Shown piece after piece: positions 12,365 through 13,403 of a stretch of 13,403 nt of DNA. The stretch's first letter is position 1. The number at the start of each line of letters is the position of its first letter. The notes under the pieces are model-generated. The model searched no databases. It saw nothing but the letters and a program-made list of their open reading frames with translations, and was not told where the DNA came from. The position numbers and the translations under genes are program-made. Source of the stretch: CAYSLA01 sp964431685 (GTDB lineage: Bacteria; Armatimonadota; UBA5829); contig CAYSLA010000089.1 in NCBI GenBank assembly GCA_964431685.1, positions 1 to 13,403 on the forward strand, given 5' to 3'.

Positions 12365-13108
12365 ATGTCCAATCTGGAAATAGGCGAACTGTTCCAAGAG
12401 GAAACCAAGTACCAGCGCGACAAACTCCTCGGAGAGGCGCTCGACTGGGACTCGCGTCCACAGCTCCACAAGACCTACACCGGCTGCCCAAAACACCAGC
12501 TACCCACTGACTTCGAGCTTAAGGCGCTGTCCCTCGATCAGTCTATCAAGCAGCGGAAGAGCGTGCGTCAGTATTCTTGGCGGCCGGTGCCTCTGGAGAT
12601 GCTCTCGTACCTTTTGTGGGCCTCCACCGGCAGCGTCGGTGTGCGAGACGGTCACGAGCGCCGCACGGCACCGTCTGCGGGGGCACTCTATCCGATCGAG
12701 ACGTATCTGGTAGTCAACAACGTTGAGAGCATCCCACAGGGGGTCTATCACTACTCAATTCGCAGCCATTGTCTCGAGTGTCTGAAGACAGACGATCACG
12801 GGGCTGACCTGGAGGAGGCGGCCCTGGGCCAGGACATGTGCAGAACTGCGCCCGTGGTGTTCGTGTGGTCGGCTATGTTTGAGAGAACAGTCTGGAAATA
12901 CAAGCAACGCGGATACAGATACATCTATCTGGACTGCGGCCATATCGCTCAAAATCTGGCGCTTGCGGCAGTTTCCATTGGCCTGGGCTCGTGCCAGATG
13001 GCGGCGCTCTTTGACGACGAGGTCAACGAAGTCATCGGTCTGCACGGAACCGAGGAGAGTGTGATATACATGTCCAGCGTGGGCTTTCCGCCGGAACCTG
13101 AAGCGTAG
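12365..13108 (+). CDS. SagB/ThcOx-type nitroreductase family dehydrogenase
   Basis: This 247-aa FMN-dependent oxidoreductase is of the SagB type. Numbered from the ATG at 12365, it shows the family opening LFQEETKYQRD (9-19), SIKQRKSVRQYS (60-71), the flavin-binding RRTAPSAGALYPIETYLVVN (101-120), and RYIYLDCGHIAQNLALAA (184-201) followed by IGLGSCQ. SagB proteins oxidise azolines to azoles during peptide natural-product maturation, but many stand-alone relatives have no known role. No YcaO cyclodehydratase, precursor peptide or transporter is visible here. I chose the ATG at 12365 because GGTGA lies just upstream and the family begins there. A GTG at 12323 with AAGGAA upstream would add 14 residues. 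It is divergent from the membrane-protein gene and convergent with the gene at the window edge. Its TAG stop lies in a palindromic repeat arm. Confidence 0.88.
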   Translation: MSNLEIGELFQEETKYQRDKLLGEALDWDSRPQLHKTYTGCPKHQLPTDFELKALSLDQSIKQRKSVRQYSWRPVPLEMLSYLLWASTGSVGVRDGHERRTAPSAGALYPIETYLVVNNVESIPQGVYHYSIRSHCLECLKTDDHGADLEEAALGQDMCRTAPVVFVWSAMFERTVWKYKQRGYRYIYLDCGHIAQNLALAAVSIGLGSCQMAALFDDEVNEVIGLHGTEESVIYMSSVGFPPEPEA

Positions 13109-13165
13109 GGGCGATCCCTCCGCGGTCGCCCGGCATCGGGAGGTGGCAGAGCACCTCCCCTACGC
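13103..13165. repeat. Compound palindromic repeat holding both stop codons of convergent genes
   Basis: The outer arms GCGTAGGGG (13103-13111) and CCCCTACGC (13157-13165) pair perfectly. Alternative internal pairings are GGGCGA (13109-13114) with TCGCCC (13126-13131) and GGGAGGTG (13138-13145) with CACCTCCC (13152-13159). The plus-strand TAG (13106-13108) and the minus-strand TAG (13160-13162) lie in opposite arms. Its ends match the repeat at 5254-5285. Confidence 0.8.
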
Positions 13166-13403
13166 AATTGACGCAACGACCTCTTTGAGGAATGCGGCGT
13201 CGTCGATCAGTACGCTCTTTTGCTTTTCGGCGTCGAACCGGCCCAGCGACTCGTCTTCTATGCACAGAGTCCCAGTGTAGCCCGACTCCTCAAGGGTTCG
13301 GGCAACCCACGGCAGGTCGATGTCGCCATCCCGCAGCGGTGCGGCGTAGGTGCCGTACTCCCATCCGATCTCCCGCTCAATCTCGCGCTTGTCTTCGGGG
13401 TAG
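13160..13403 (-). CDS. C-terminal fragment of a TIM-barrel sugar phosphate isomerase/epimerase
   Basis: The last 80 residues of a minus-strand protein run off the right edge of the window. Visible are APLRDGDIDLPWVARTLEE (21-39 of the fragment) and SGYTGTLCIEDES (40-52). In xylose-isomerase-like TIM barrels the GDIDW-type segment and GY-x-G-x-L-x-I-E-D-E strand form the C-terminal strands, and the Glu is a metal ligand. The ending FLKEVVAS (71-78) is also typical. It would be a third isomerase/epimerase of this superfamily in the window, but it is separated from the main cluster by the SagB-like and membrane-protein genes. The stop is TAG, inside the palindromic repeat that also contains the neighbour's stop. 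The start and the rest of the protein lie outside. Confidence 0.8.
   Translation of the reverse strand, partial: YPEDKREIEREIGWEYGTYAAPLRDGDIDLPWVARTLEESGYTGTLCIEDESLGRFDAEKQKSVLIDDAAFLKEVVASIA

Noticed and set aside
12262..12471. N-terminal extension of the presenilin-like protein into the SagB-like gene
   Set aside because: The extra residues are antisense to the conserved start of the SagB-like gene and look non-coding (serine/arginine-rich). A start near 12261 gives a sensible short cytoplasmic N-terminus before the first helix.

Overview
This is a GC-rich (by eye well above 50% G+C) bacterial chromosomal window, probably from a draft or metagenome-derived genome, because it contains a run of exactly 100 N (9214-9313) inside a gene. 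No phylogenetic marker is present. The gene content (GH38 mannosidase, several TIM-barrel sugar isomerase/epimerases, a Gfo/Idh/MocA dehydrogenase, a DegT aminotransferase, a non-pyrrolysine MttB-family methyltransferase) and the many GC-rich palindromic intergenic repeats would suit a carbohydrate-degrading lineage such as Armatimonadota, Planctomycetota or Chloroflexota. That placement is only an impression.

Layout. 1-269: no convincing gene. 270-3404 (+): a complete 1044-aa family 38 alpha-mannosidase carrying two related palindromic elements translated in frame. 3488-4063 (-): an uncharacterised protein. 4064-5306: an accessory island with a VapBC-type toxin-antitoxin pair (PIN toxin, RHH antitoxin), hairpins and a clear extended -10 promoter. 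It is bounded by a 31-bp near-perfect direct repeat that is the 3' end of the neighbouring mttB-like gene. 5307-11076 (-): five co-directional metabolic genes, read in the order xylose-isomerase-like, DegT aminotransferase, a 241-bp repeat-rich spacer, hydroxypyruvate-isomerase-like, Gfo/Idh/MocA, MttB-like. 11191-12261 (-): a polytopic membrane protein with the hallmarks of presenilin/signal-peptide-peptidase proteases (D-x3-V, GxGD and PAL motifs). 12365-13108 (+): a stand-alone SagB/ThcOx-type nitroreductase. 13160-13403 (-): the C-terminal end of another TIM-barrel sugar isomerase/epimerase running off the window.

How the genes work together. The minus-strand metabolic genes are tightly spaced (ATGA overlap, 10-nt and 6-nt gaps) and look like one or two operons for oxidising, isomerising, aminating and demethylating a polyol- or sugar-like compound. 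The substrate cannot be read from sequence. The mannosidase would release mannose from glycans independently.

Most notable: the in-frame palindromes in the mannosidase; the presenilin-like protease candidate; the mttB 3'-end direct repeats bracketing the toxin-antitoxin module; a repeat whose arms contain both stop codons of two convergent genes; and heavy use of TAG as stop codon (8 of 12 genes) in a region with an MttB-family protein.
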